DNA of 5,885 nt from assembly GCA_031274115.1 (NCBI GenBank), contig JAISQP010000099.1, positions 1-5,885 of the forward strand, in the 5' to 3' direction. Positions within the stretch are counted from its first letter, which is position 1. Each line of letters starts with the position of its first letter. The notes beneath the pieces were generated by a model. That model was not told the origin of the DNA. It was given only the letters and a program-made list of their open reading frames with translations, and ran no database searches. Positions 1 to 5,885 of the stretch are shown here, piece after piece. Made by a program: the position numbers and the translations under genes. This stretch comes from Synergistaceae bacterium (lineage in GTDB: Bacteria > Synergistota > Synergistia > Synergistales > Synergistaceae).

Positions 1-1002
1 GACTCGATCTGCTCCGCCCTGGCGGAGTATGGGGTTCATGTGTTCAGCTGGCACGGCATGAGCGCGAGGGAGTACGAGGACAATTTAAGCAGAATGCTCG
101 CATGGGCGCCTGATGTGCTGATAGACGACGGAGCGGACACTGTGGCTCTGATTCATGAGAGATACCCCGAGCTGGCGGCAGATATCATTGGAGGATGCGA
201 GGAGACGACCACCGGGATAAAGCGCCTCCGCGCCATGGATGCCGAGGGGCTTCTTAAATTTCCGATGCTTGCCGTGAACGACGCCCTGAGCAAGTATCTT
301 TTCGACAACCGTTACGGTCCAGGACAGTCCGTATGGGACGCGATCATGCGCTCTACAAACTGCGTCGTGGCCGGCAGGACCGTCGTGGTTGTCGGTTACG
401 GCTGGTGCGGCAAAGGGGTGGCGCGCAGGGCCGAAGGTCTTGGAGCGAACGTCGTAGTGGCGGAGATAAACGCGCACAGGGCGCTCGAGGCTCACATGGA
501 CGGATACCGGGTGATGGACATAGCGCAGGCTTCAGCTGTCGGGGATATCTTTGTCACCGTGACCGGCAATACACAGGTGATTCGCAAGGAGCACTTCGAG
601 AATATGAAGGACGGAGTCCTGCTCTCCAACGCCGGGCATTTCGACGTCGAGGTGTGGATCCCGGACCTGGAGAATCTGTCGGCGAGGACGTATGACTCGA
701 GGCAGAACATCCGCACGTATGAATTGGCCGACGGCAGGAGATTGCATCTGCTTGCCGAGGGGCGTCTCGTGAACCTCGCCTCCGGGGACGGGCACCCGAT
801 CGAGATAATGGACACGAGCTTTGCGACTCAACTCCTCTCAGCGCTCTACATCGCGAAGGGCGGCGAGTTGAAAGAGGGGTTGCAGCCGGTGCCGGAGTTT
901 ATCGACGACATCGTCGCGAACTACAAGGTGGAGTCGCTCGGCCTGAAGCTTGAAAAGCTGACGCCGGAGCAGGAGAATTACCTGAACGATTGGAGGTCCT
1001 GA
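1..1002 (+). CDS. ahcY: S-adenosyl-L-homocysteine hydrolase (adenosylhomocysteinase), 5'-truncated
   Basis: Cytosolic NAD-dependent enzyme that reversibly splits S-adenosylhomocysteine into adenosine and homocysteine, relieving product inhibition of methyltransferases. The reading frame is open from base 1 and encodes 333 residues. About 80 N-terminal residues of a roughly 410-residue protein are missing, so the GTG at 40 is internal. Visible family motifs are DDGAD, EETTTG, the NDxxxKxxFDNxYG active-site stretch (its Lys at 292-294, Asp at 304-306), the Rossmann NAD loop GYGWCGKG (394-417), NAGHFD, and DGHPIEIMD near the C-terminus. The protein ends LTPEQENYLNDWRS, like the short Thermotoga/archaeal form. 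It lacks the Lys-and-Tyr tail (KPDHYRY type) that in longer enzymes reaches the NAD site of the neighbouring subunit. The downstream deaminase gene starts one base after the stop, so the two are almost certainly cotranscribed. Family assignment is firm. The true substrate, SAH or S-inosylhomocysteine, is less certain because the N-terminal base-recognition region is outside the window. Confidence 0.95.
   Translation, partial: DSICSALAEYGVHVFSWHGMSAREYEDNLSRMLAWAPDVLIDDGADTVALIHERYPELAADIIGGCEETTTGIKRLRAMDAEGLLKFPMLAVNDALSKYLFDNRYGPGQSVWDAIMRSTNCVVAGRTVVVVGYGWCGKGVARRAEGLGANVVVAEINAHRALEAHMDGYRVMDIAQASAVGDIFVTVTGNTQVIRKEHFENMKDGVLLSNAGHFDVEVWIPDLENLSARTYDSRQNIRTYELADGRRLHLLAEGRLVNLASGDGHPIEIMDTSFATQLLSALYIAKGGELKEGLQPVPEFIDDIVANYKVESLGLKLEKLTPEQENYLNDWRS
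992..996 (+). promoter_or_regulatory. Shine-Dalgarno GGAGG for mtaD inside the end of ahcY
   Basis: GGAGG lies in the last codons of ahcY, seven bases before the ATG at 1004. It fixes that ATG as the start of the deaminase gene and implies translational coupling, since ribosomes finishing ahcY stop at 1000-1002, directly beside the next start. Confidence 0.85.
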
Positions 1003-1003
1003 A

Positions 1004-2284
1004 ATGTCCGTCATAAGGGACGTACTCGCGTGGGACAGCGCCAGGTCCGACGCGGAGCGCTGCGATATCGCGATTGACGGCGAGGGGAATATCTCGGATA
1101 TACGACCGGCCAAGAGTATAAAAGGAGACGTCCTGTTCGACGGAAAGGGCAGGACAGCGGCGATTCCCGGTCTCGTGAACTCGCACACCCACGTCTCTAT
1201 GACGCTCCTGCGCGGGCTCGCCGAGGAACTGCCCCTGATGGAATGGCTCACGACCAGGATATTTCCGGTCGAAGAGCGCCTCCTCCCTCAGCATATACGC
1301 TCCGGGGCCGAGCTTGCCCTCCTGGAGATGATATCGGGCGGCGTCACCTGCTTCTCCGATATGTACTACTTCATGCGGGAGGTGGCGGCCGTGACGCTCG
1401 CCTCCGGCGCGAGGGCCGCTCTGTGCCGCGGCCTCACCGGAGACGACATGCAAAAGGTGAACGAGAACCTGGCTCTGGCGGAGGAGTTTCACGGCCGTGA
1501 GGGAAGAATAGTCGTAATGCTCGGTCCTCACGCTCCATATACCGTCCCTCGCCATTCGTTGGAACGCATCGCTCAGATAGCCGCGGACAATAAACTCGGC
1601 GTTCACTTTCATTGGCTCGAGACGGAAGGCGAGCTCGAGACGTTCAGGAACGAGTATAAAATCTCTCCCTCGGATTATCTCGAGCAGACCGGCCTGCTCT
1701 TTGTCCCTAAACTTCTTCTCGCTCACTGTGTCTGGCATCCCGTGGAGGAACTGGGCCGGGTCAATCGCGACAACGTCACTCTCGTTCACAACCCGAAGAG
1801 CAACCTCAAGCTCGGCAGCGGCTACGCGCCGCTGAAGGAGATGCTGGCTACTAAAGGGGTCAACGCGGCGCTTGGCTCAGACGGCGCTGCGAGCAACAAC
1901 AGGCTGGACATGTGGGACGAGATGAGGGCCGCGGCGCTGATGCACAAGGGGTATCATAAAGACCCCACCCTTGTCTCGGCCCGCGAGGTCCTGAGGATGG
2001 CGACTCTCGCTGGCGCGTCGGGCATGGGGTTCGAGAGAGTCGGATTGATAAAAAAAGGCTGGCAGGCCGACCTGGCGCTAGTCGATATTTCAGGGCCGGG
2101 CTACGTTGGCGCGAACGAGTCCAACCTTCCGGAGTTCCTCGTCTACTCGGGCTCGTCGCGCGACGTAAGAGCCACTATTGTATCGGGAAAGACGCTGTAT
2201 AAAGACGGCGAATTTCTCACACTCGACCGCGGCGAGATAATAGCCAGAGCGACGGAACACAGGGAATGGATCGTCAAAGGATAA
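1004..2284 (+). CDS. mtaD: 5-methylthioadenosine/S-adenosylhomocysteine deaminase
   Basis: Zinc-dependent amidohydrolase-superfamily enzyme (426 residues, normal length) that deaminates the adenine ring of SAH and/or methylthioadenosine to the inosyl product, releasing ammonia in the cytosol. A small N-terminal beta domain leads into PGLVNSHTH, with metal ligands His61 and His63. TLLRGLAEELPLMEWL follows, with Glu80 in the position that contacts the ribose in the Thermotoga enzyme TM0936. Next come CRGL (Arg142), GPHAPY (His176), HFHWLET (metal ligand His203 and catalytic Glu206), LLAHCVWHP (His241) and GSDGAASNNRLDMWDEMR (metal ligand Asp293). All expected metal and catalytic residues are present. 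The HxHxxET and DGAASNN signatures separate it from guanine, cytosine and chlorohydrolase relatives. It overlaps no gene but begins one base after the ahcY stop, which strongly favours SAH as a physiological substrate. The residue aligning with TM0936 Arg148 appears to be Lys151. The preference between SAH, MTA and adenosine cannot be read from sequence. Confidence 0.93.
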   Translation: MSVIRDVLAWDSARSDAERCDIAIDGEGNISDIRPAKSIKGDVLFDGKGRTAAIPGLVNSHTHVSMTLLRGLAEELPLMEWLTTRIFPVEERLLPQHIRSGAELALLEMISGGVTCFSDMYYFMREVAAVTLASGARAALCRGLTGDDMQKVNENLALAEEFHGREGRIVVMLGPHAPYTVPRHSLERIAQIAADNKLGVHFHWLETEGELETFRNEYKISPSDYLEQTGLLFVPKLLLAHCVWHPVEELGRVNRDNVTLVHNPKSNLKLGSGYAPLKEMLATKGVNAALGSDGAASNNRLDMWDEMRAAALMHKGYHKDPTLVSAREVLRMATLAGASGMGFERVGLIKKGWQADLALVDISGPGYVGANESNLPEFLVYSGSSRDVRATIVSGKTLYKDGEFLTLDRGEIIARATEHREWIVKG

Positions 2285-2314
2285 GAGGGGTCTCTTTTAA
2301 AAGAAACCCCTCTT
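2283..2314. terminator. Shared hairpin between convergent mtaD and the chemoreceptor gene
   Basis: AAGAGGGGT (2283-2291) pairs with ACCCCTCTT (2306-2314), followed after one opposed base pair by TCTT/AAGA (2293-2296 with 2301-2304) around a TTAA loop. The first two bases of the stem belong to the mtaD TAA stop codon. In the plus-strand RNA the inner opposition is C-A. In the minus-strand RNA it becomes a G-U wobble, giving an unbroken 14-bp stem, so the hairpin suits the receptor transcript slightly better. Neither side has a long U tract (TCTTCGTTAT on plus), so efficiency as an intrinsic terminator is uncertain. The position between two converging stop codons supports a bidirectional role. 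Confidence 0.7.
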
Positions 2315-2321
2315 CGTTATA

Positions 2322-2331
2322 GCGCCGGCGC
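2322..2331. repeat. 10-bp perfect palindrome GCGCCGGCGC
   Basis: A short GC-only self-complementary sequence sits in the 70-base gap between the convergent genes, about 8 bases past the terminator hairpin. With no loop it is unlikely to fold as a hairpin. It may be chance or may add stability to 3' ends. No function is assigned. Confidence 0.3.
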
Positions 2332-2354
2332 GAAAATAATTGCGGGAAAGTTCG

Positions 2355-4133
2355 TCAGCCCTTTAGCGCGAGTTTCGGCTTGCCCTGTATGCTCGCTTGA
2401 GATTTTTCGTCGATCTTGAAAAATTGCAGCATCTGATACATGTTCTCAGCAAGAGTCGAGAGCCCTTCCGCTCCTTGAGCCATCCTTTCGGCCGCCGCCG
2501 CTACGTCGGTCACCCCGGAGCGGATATTGTCTCCGGCAGCAGCGGCGTTTCCAACTCTTGCGGCAATATTCTGCACCGCCTCGGCGATTTCTTCGCTTGA
2601 GGCGGCCTGTTCCTGCGAGACTGCCGCCAGATCTTGTGTAGCTCCAGCTATTTCCTTCAAATAGGTGATCATGTTGCTGATTATCTCCTCGGTGTCCCGC
2701 GACAAGTTCTTGGCCTCTTCTGAGGCTTTAGCATTGTCGAGCGAGATTGTCACTACGCGATCGAGGTCGCTCGTTATCGTCTTTGCCAGTTCTTCTATGT
2801 TTTTCGCCGCGGAATTGCTGTCCTCCGCAAGCTTGCGCACCTCCTCGGCGACCACGGCGAAACCGCGCCCCGCGTCGCCGGCGCGAGCGGCTTCTATTGC
2901 TGCGTTCAGGGCAAGAAGGTTCGTCTGATCCGCTATCCCGCCTATCTGAGCGACAAAACTCTGTATCTGCCTCGTCCTTTCGCCGAGTTCCTTGACCGAC
3001 TTAGCAGCCTCGGACGCGTTGTTTGCCACTCCATCTATTCCGCAAACTGCCATGTGCACCGAGTTCATCCCATTTCCACCAGCCGTCATGGCCTCGTCAA
3101 CCTTGCGCGCTATGTCCGTGCCGCGCTCCGCAGTCGCCTGCGCGCCGGCGGCGACCTCCTCTACCGACGCGTTTACCTGTTCTCCCGTCGTAGCGAGGAC
3201 GTTCAGACTCGCTCCCATATTCTCAACGTTAGCTCTGAACTCTTCAACAGACGCGTTTGTCTCCTCCGCGAGCGCCGAGAAATCTTGCGCCGTCTCTGTG
3301 ATATCGGTACTCGACTTTACGACTGAACTGATGATATTCTTGAGACTGTCCGCCATTTTTTGAAGACTGCGCCCCATCGCGGCTATTTCATCCTTGCCGT
3401 TCGTGTCGAATTCGCTGTTCAGGTCGCCTTGGGAGAAAGTAAAAATATTTTCCTCCGTCCTCTTGACAGGAACAGTTATCGTCCTGGCGATAATTATCGA
3501 TAGGAACAACCCTATAAAAATAGAGGCAATCGAAATGAGGGCTGTTCCAAATTCCGCTCTCGCTGCAGATGCGGCAGTCTTGACGCTTATGTCGTCGGCA
3601 ACTTTTACGAGCAGCTCTGAGAGTTGGGTGTAGTTGTCCTCGTAAGAGTTTTCAGAGAGGGAAACATCGCCATCCAGAGTGATGCGCGCGTACATCTCTT
3701 TTATACGCTCCGGGTCCCCGCTCGCTCCGGCGGCGATTACCTCGGCGCGTTTCGCGTTGGTTTCCTCGCGGCTCTGAAGAAGTTTTGCGTAAAGCGCCTT
3801 CTCCTGGTCGATTCCCATGGTCTTCTCGTATTGACTTAAGTATTCGTCTATCTTTTGTCCGTTATCGGCAAGTATTTTCTTAATCGTCTCCCTGCCTTCG
3901 TCGTCGGTGTCTAAAGCGCGTGCGACAACCCGCCTGTTCTGGGTCGCGATGGATTTAGCCTCCAGCATCCACATAGCGGGTTTTGCGTAGTCCTCATACA
4001 GTTCATTCGCCGCGTTGCGAATGTTCCTGTTTGTGTTGTAGCCCATTAAGGATACAACGCCCAACAAGACCAGCATGATTATTGTTAAGATAAGTATTTT
4101 CGCCATAATTCTGATATTTCTAAACGCTTGCAT
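2355..4133 (-). CDS. Methyl-accepting chemotaxis protein with four-helix-bundle sensor domain
   Basis: Inner-membrane chemoreceptor (592 residues) that relays ligand binding through CheW to the CheA kinase. In order: a short cytoplasmic N-terminus and TM1 (about residues 12-31); a helical, charged periplasmic region (about 32-196) of the 4HB_MCP type; TM2 (about 197-216); a HAMP domain starting after the Pro at 222 (about 217-270); and a long coiled-coil signalling domain. The highly conserved hairpin tip is at residues 400-437 (bases about 2823-2936), with the [20 protein letters not shown] core, [16 protein letters not shown] next to it. Likely methylation sites fitting [AS]xx[EQ][EQ]xx[AS] are Glu290/Glu291 and Gln507/Glu508. 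No C-terminal NWETF-type tether for CheR/CheB is present, and the protein ends PKLALKG. The ATG is chosen because TGGAGGTGG stands just upstream on the minus strand. It is divergent from the tandem-domain sensor gene at 4372 and convergent with mtaD. The ligand cannot be predicted. Confidence 0.95.
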   Translation of the reverse strand: MQAFRNIRIMAKILILTIIMLVLLGVVSLMGYNTNRNIRNAANELYEDYAKPAMWMLEAKSIATQNRRVVARALDTDDEGRETIKKILADNGQKIDEYLSQYEKTMGIDQEKALYAKLLQSREETNAKRAEVIAAGASGDPERIKEMYARITLDGDVSLSENSYEDNYTQLSELLVKVADDISVKTAASAARAEFGTALISIASIFIGLFLSIIIARTITVPVKRTEENIFTFSQGDLNSEFDTNGKDEIAAMGRSLQKMADSLKNIISSVVKSSTDITETAQDFSALAEETNASVEEFRANVENMGASLNVLATTGEQVNASVEEVAAGAQATAERGTDIARKVDEAMTAGGNGMNSVHMAVCGIDGVANNASEAAKSVKELGERTRQIQSFVAQIGGIADQTNLLALNAAIEAARAGDAGRGFAVVAEEVRKLAEDSNSAAKNIEELAKTITSDLDRVVTISLDNAKASEEAKNLSRDTEEIISNMITYLKEIAGATQDLAAVSQEQAASSEEIAEAVQNIAARVGNAAAAGDNIRSGVTDVAAAAERMAQGAEGLSTLAENMYQMLQFFKIDEKSQASIQGKPKLALKG

Positions 4134-4137
4134 AACG

Positions 4138-4146
4138 CCACCTCCA
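4138..4146 (-). promoter_or_regulatory. Strong Shine-Dalgarno for the chemoreceptor gene
   Basis: The minus strand reads TGGAGGTGG, with GGAGG (4145-4141) seven bases before the ATG at 4133. It decides the start codon and predicts efficient translation. Confidence 0.85.
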
Positions 4147-4166
4147 GTGTTTAAAGTTTATACCCC

Positions 4167-4195
4167 ATAATACATAAGATATTTTGCGGAGGCAA
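4167..4195 (-). promoter_or_regulatory. Candidate sigma-70-type promoter of the chemoreceptor gene
   Basis: On the minus strand TTGCCT (4195-4190) and TATTAT (4172-4167) are 17 bases apart, the optimal spacing. Transcription would start near 4160, giving a leader of about 27 bases that carries the Shine-Dalgarno. The -35 element lies within the left arm of the imperfect inverted repeat at 4185-4231, so a protein bound there could control it. Assigned by eye only. A flagellar-sigma promoter, common for such receptors, was not evident. Confidence 0.5.
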
Positions 4196-4231
4196 AGGAA
4201 ATTATACAGATTATTTTTGCTCCAATCCGCA
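4185..4231. repeat. Imperfect inverted repeat in the divergent control region
   Basis: The left arm TGCGGAGGCAAA (4185-4196) matches the reverse complement of the right arm (4216-4231), which reads TGCGGATTGGAGCAAA with four extra bases (TT and AG around GG). A 19-base AT-rich centre separates the arms. It covers the proposed -35 box of the chemoreceptor promoter. It could be an operator for a dimeric regulator or an RNA hairpin. The bulges and AT-rich loop make an operator the better guess. Evidence is the base pattern alone. Confidence 0.45.
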
Positions 4232-4260
4232 GTCAAAAAGACAACGCACCCCTGAATTGA

Positions 4261-4280
4261 TTAAATATGATAAAATATGA
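4261..4280 (+). repeat. Tandem 10-bp direct repeat upstream of the sensor gene
   Basis: Two adjoining decamers, TTAAATATGA and TAAAATATGA, differ at one base and share AAATATGA exactly 10 bases apart, about one DNA helical turn. They lie about 20-40 bases upstream of the proposed sensor-gene -35 box, a place where an activator could bind. The segment also contains TGATAAAAT (4268-4276), an extended -10-like sequence without a good -35 partner, so it could instead be an alternative promoter. In such AT-rich DNA a chance origin is possible. Confidence 0.35.
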
Positions 4281-4301
4281 CTTCAAAACCTAAAAGAAAC
4301 T

Positions 4302-4331
4302 TTGTATGGATTATTAATTTCTTCTTACAAT
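4302..4331 (+). promoter_or_regulatory. Candidate promoter of the tandem-domain sensor gene
   Basis: TTGTAT (4302-4307) and TACAAT (4326-4331) are 18 bases apart. Transcription would begin near 4338, leaving a leader of about 34 bases before the ATG at 4372. The match to the sigma-70 consensus is moderate, and an alternative extended -10 lies at 4268-4276. Confidence 0.4.
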
Positions 4332-4371
4332 TTCTATCAAAATATATCAAGAAAGAAATGGGTATCAAGAG

Positions 4372-5885
4372 ATGCTAAGGATCAAAAAAGCAACGTGTTT
4401 GTTGTTAGCCGGAATAATTTTTTTATGCGCGTCCAGGTGTGAGAGCGCTGATCCGCAGAAACAGGAATGGCTTGGAGCAAACGTCTCTTACCGGGACATA
4501 CCGGGCGTGACGAAGGAAGAAATATCCGCGATCGAGAAATTACATACGCGCCGGAGCGGTTTTGTCTACGGAATGAGCCTCAGCACCGAGACATTTTACA
4601 ATCAGGACGGAGAAATAGGGGGGTTCTCCGCGCTGTTCTGCGATTGGCTCACCGATCTCTTTGGAGTATCCTTCGAACCCGCGATATACGAGTGGGGCGA
4701 CTTGATTTACGGGCTCCAGTCAAACTCGGTGGACTTTACCGGAGAGCTGACCGCAACTGAGGAACGCCGGAAAACATATTATATGACTGACGTCATAGCC
4801 GAGCGTTCGGTTAAATATATGCGCCTCGCTGGCAGCGAAAGGCTGCATGAAATAGCGAAATCCCGGACGCTGCGTTACGCTTTTCTTGAAGGCGTTATGA
4901 CTTATGAACAGGTTAAAGCTCTTGAAACGTATCCGTTCGAGGCTGTCTTCATCGACGATTATAAAACAGCCTATAATATGCTCAAAATCGGCGAGATAGA
5001 CGCCTTTTTCGACGAGGGAACCGCTGAAGCGGCCTTTGATGAATACGGCGACGTGGTCGCGGAGGACTTTTTCCCGCTGATATACGGCCCGGTTTCCCTC
5101 ACGACTCAAAACCCCGAACTCGAACCCATAATATCCGTCGTCCAGAAAGCCCTGCAAAACGGCGCCATACAGCATCTTATAGGGCTGTACAATCAGGGGC
5201 AGCGCGACTATAGGCGTCATAAGCTTTTCATGCAGATGAGCGATGAGGAGAAAAAATATATCAACGATCACATAACGCGCAATATCGCAATTCCGATAGC
5301 GGCCGAATACGATAACTACCCGGCCAGTTTCTACAATAATCAGGAGGGCGAGTGGCAGGGCGTGGCTTTCGACGTGCTCGGCGAGATAGAGGTTCTAACG
5401 GGGCTTGTTTTCGCGATAGCGCACAACGATTCGAAGGAATGGCCCGAGCTTATGGTCATGCTGGAAAACGGCGAGGCGGCGCTTATAACGGAACTCATCC
5501 GCTCGAAAGAACGGGAGGGGCGTTTTTTGTGGCCCGGTTCCTCTTATCAGACCGATTATTACGCGCTGATCTCGCGCGCTGAATTCAAGAACCTCGACAT
5601 AAACGAGGTACTTTATGCCAAGGTCGGTCTTATGGTGGATACGGCCTATGCCGAGATATTTCAAAAATGGTTCCCGAACCACGTCAATATCATGGAATAT
5701 ACGAATACCACAGACGCCTTCGAAGCGCTCGAACACGGGGAAATCGATCTGGTGATGGCGACGAGGAACCTGCTTCTCAGTCAGACGAACTTTCAGGAGC
5801 GACCAGGTTTTAAAGCGAATATAGTCTTCAAGTATCCCTTCGAATCCACATTTGGTTTCCACTCCGAAGAGCGTATCCTGGCCTC
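4372..5885 (+). CDS. Secreted or membrane-anchored sensor with tandem SBP_bac_3 (VFT) domains, 3'-truncated
   Basis: An open frame of 504 codons with no stop before the window end; the C-terminus is missing. Residues 1-26 look like a Sec signal: Lys5/Lys6, then a short hydrophobic core (about 8-20), ending near ESA-DP. There is no clear lipobox. Two periplasmic binding-protein modules follow. VFT1 (about 63-285) has GFSALFCDWLTDLFG, the WGDLIYGLQSNSVDF pattern and LTATEERRKTYYMTD. Arg132 aligns with the carboxylate-binding Arg of amino-acid binders such as HisJ, and Asp214 lies in the IDAFFDE stretch. VFT2 (about 303 onward) begins after a helical linker (MSDEEKKYINDH) and repeats the layout. 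This arrangement is that of BvgS/EvgS-type sensors, where the binding domains precede a transmembrane helix and a kinase or diguanylate cyclase; that part lies beyond base 5885. ATG 4372 is the first usable start in frame (stop at 4315-4317). Its ribosome site is weak (GAAAGAAA at 4351-4358, AAGAG touching the ATG). A plain transporter-binding protein is less likely because of the tandem domains. Confidence 0.85.
   Translation, partial: MLRIKKATCLLLAGIIFLCASRCESADPQKQEWLGANVSYRDIPGVTKEEISAIEKLHTRRSGFVYGMSLSTETFYNQDGEIGGFSALFCDWLTDLFGVSFEPAIYEWGDLIYGLQSNSVDFTGELTATEERRKTYYMTDVIAERSVKYMRLAGSERLHEIAKSRTLRYAFLEGVMTYEQVKALETYPFEAVFIDDYKTAYNMLKIGEIDAFFDEGTAEAAFDEYGDVVAEDFFPLIYGPVSLTTQNPELEPIISVVQKALQNGAIQHLIGLYNQGQRDYRRHKLFMQMSDEEKKYINDHITRNIAIPIAAEYDNYPASFYNNQEGEWQGVAFDVLGEIEVLTGLVFAIAHNDSKEWPELMVMLENGEAALITELIRSKEREGRFLWPGSSYQTDYYALISRAEFKNLDINEVLYAKVGLMVDTAYAEIFQKWFPNHVNIMEYTNTTDAFEALEHGEIDLVMATRNLLLSQTNFQERPGFKANIVFKYPFESTFGFHSEERILA

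Noticed and set aside
40..42. GTG as a possible start of ahcY
   Set aside because: The frame is open to base 1 and residues before it (DSICSALAEYGVHV) match the family, so the real start is upstream of the window.
899..1789. 296-codon open frame on the minus strand across the ahcY end and mtaD
   Set aside because: It is antisense to a gene with complete family motifs, has no recognisable domain, and its composition is what a GC-rich antisense frame produces.
4201..4236. TATAAT (4206-4201) with TTGACT (4236-4231) on the minus strand as the chemoreceptor promoter
   Set aside because: Both hexamers are good individually but are 24 bases apart, too far for sigma-70. The TTGCCT/TATTAT pair with 17-base spacing is preferred.
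4720..5271. 183-codon minus-strand open frame inside the sensor gene
   Set aside because: The plus strand here encodes clear binding-protein motifs through the whole stretch; the antisense frame shows no family resemblance.
5395..5862. 155-codon minus-strand open frame near the right edge
   Set aside because: It is antisense to the second binding domain of the sensor and has no recognisable features.
1..5885. tRNA, rRNA, riboswitch, CRISPR array, insertion sequence or phage genes
   Set aside because: No cloverleaf, spaced repeats, transposase motifs or terminal inverted repeats were seen; a SAM/SAH riboswitch, if any, would lie upstream of ahcY outside the window.

Overview
The window looks like an ordinary stretch of bacterial chromosome. 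It is moderately GC-rich inside genes and clearly AT-rich in its one substantial intergenic gap (4134-4371). It holds four protein genes, two of which run off the window edges. The mix is a short Thermotoga-type S-adenosylhomocysteine hydrolase fused operonically to an MTA/SAH deaminase, a four-helix-bundle chemotaxis receptor, and a secreted receptor with two tandem amino-acid-binding-type domains. This suggests an anaerobic, motile, amino-acid-using bacterium. Synergistota is my best guess and Clostridia or Thermotogota are alternatives. This is judged from remembered protein resemblance, not from a search.

Region 1 (1-2284, + strand) is a two-gene methyl-cycle unit. The 3' part of the S-adenosylhomocysteine hydrolase gene (ahcY) ends one base before the start of a complete 5'-methylthioadenosine/S-adenosylhomocysteine deaminase gene (mtaD). 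Its Shine-Dalgarno sequence lies in the last codons of ahcY. Together the two enzymes remove SAH, the inhibitory product of SAM-dependent methylation. The pair leaves open whether the route is direct hydrolysis of SAH or deamination to S-inosylhomocysteine followed by hydrolysis. A hairpin overlapping the mtaD stop codon closes the unit.

Region 2 (2355-4133, - strand) is a complete methyl-accepting chemotaxis protein convergent with mtaD. It has a strong ribosome site and a reasonable sigma-70-type promoter. The hairpin at 2283-2314 probably serves both convergent genes, and it pairs better in the direction of the receptor transcript.

Region 3 (4134-4371) is an AT-rich divergent control region. 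It contains a candidate promoter for each flanking gene, an imperfect inverted repeat over the receptor-side -35 element, and a 10-bp direct repeat on the other side.

Region 4 (4372-5885, + strand) is a long open frame with no stop in the window. It starts with a signal-peptide-like segment followed by two periplasmic binding-protein (SBP_bac_3/VFT) domains, as in BvgS/EvgS-type sensors. Its output domain lies beyond the window. Arranged back-to-back with a chemoreceptor, it suggests a small nutrient-sensing locus. I found no RNA gene, mobile element or CRISPR array, and nothing I would call a wholly new system. The points most worth following up are the SAH/S-inosylhomocysteine question, the truncated tandem-domain sensor and the shared divergent control region.
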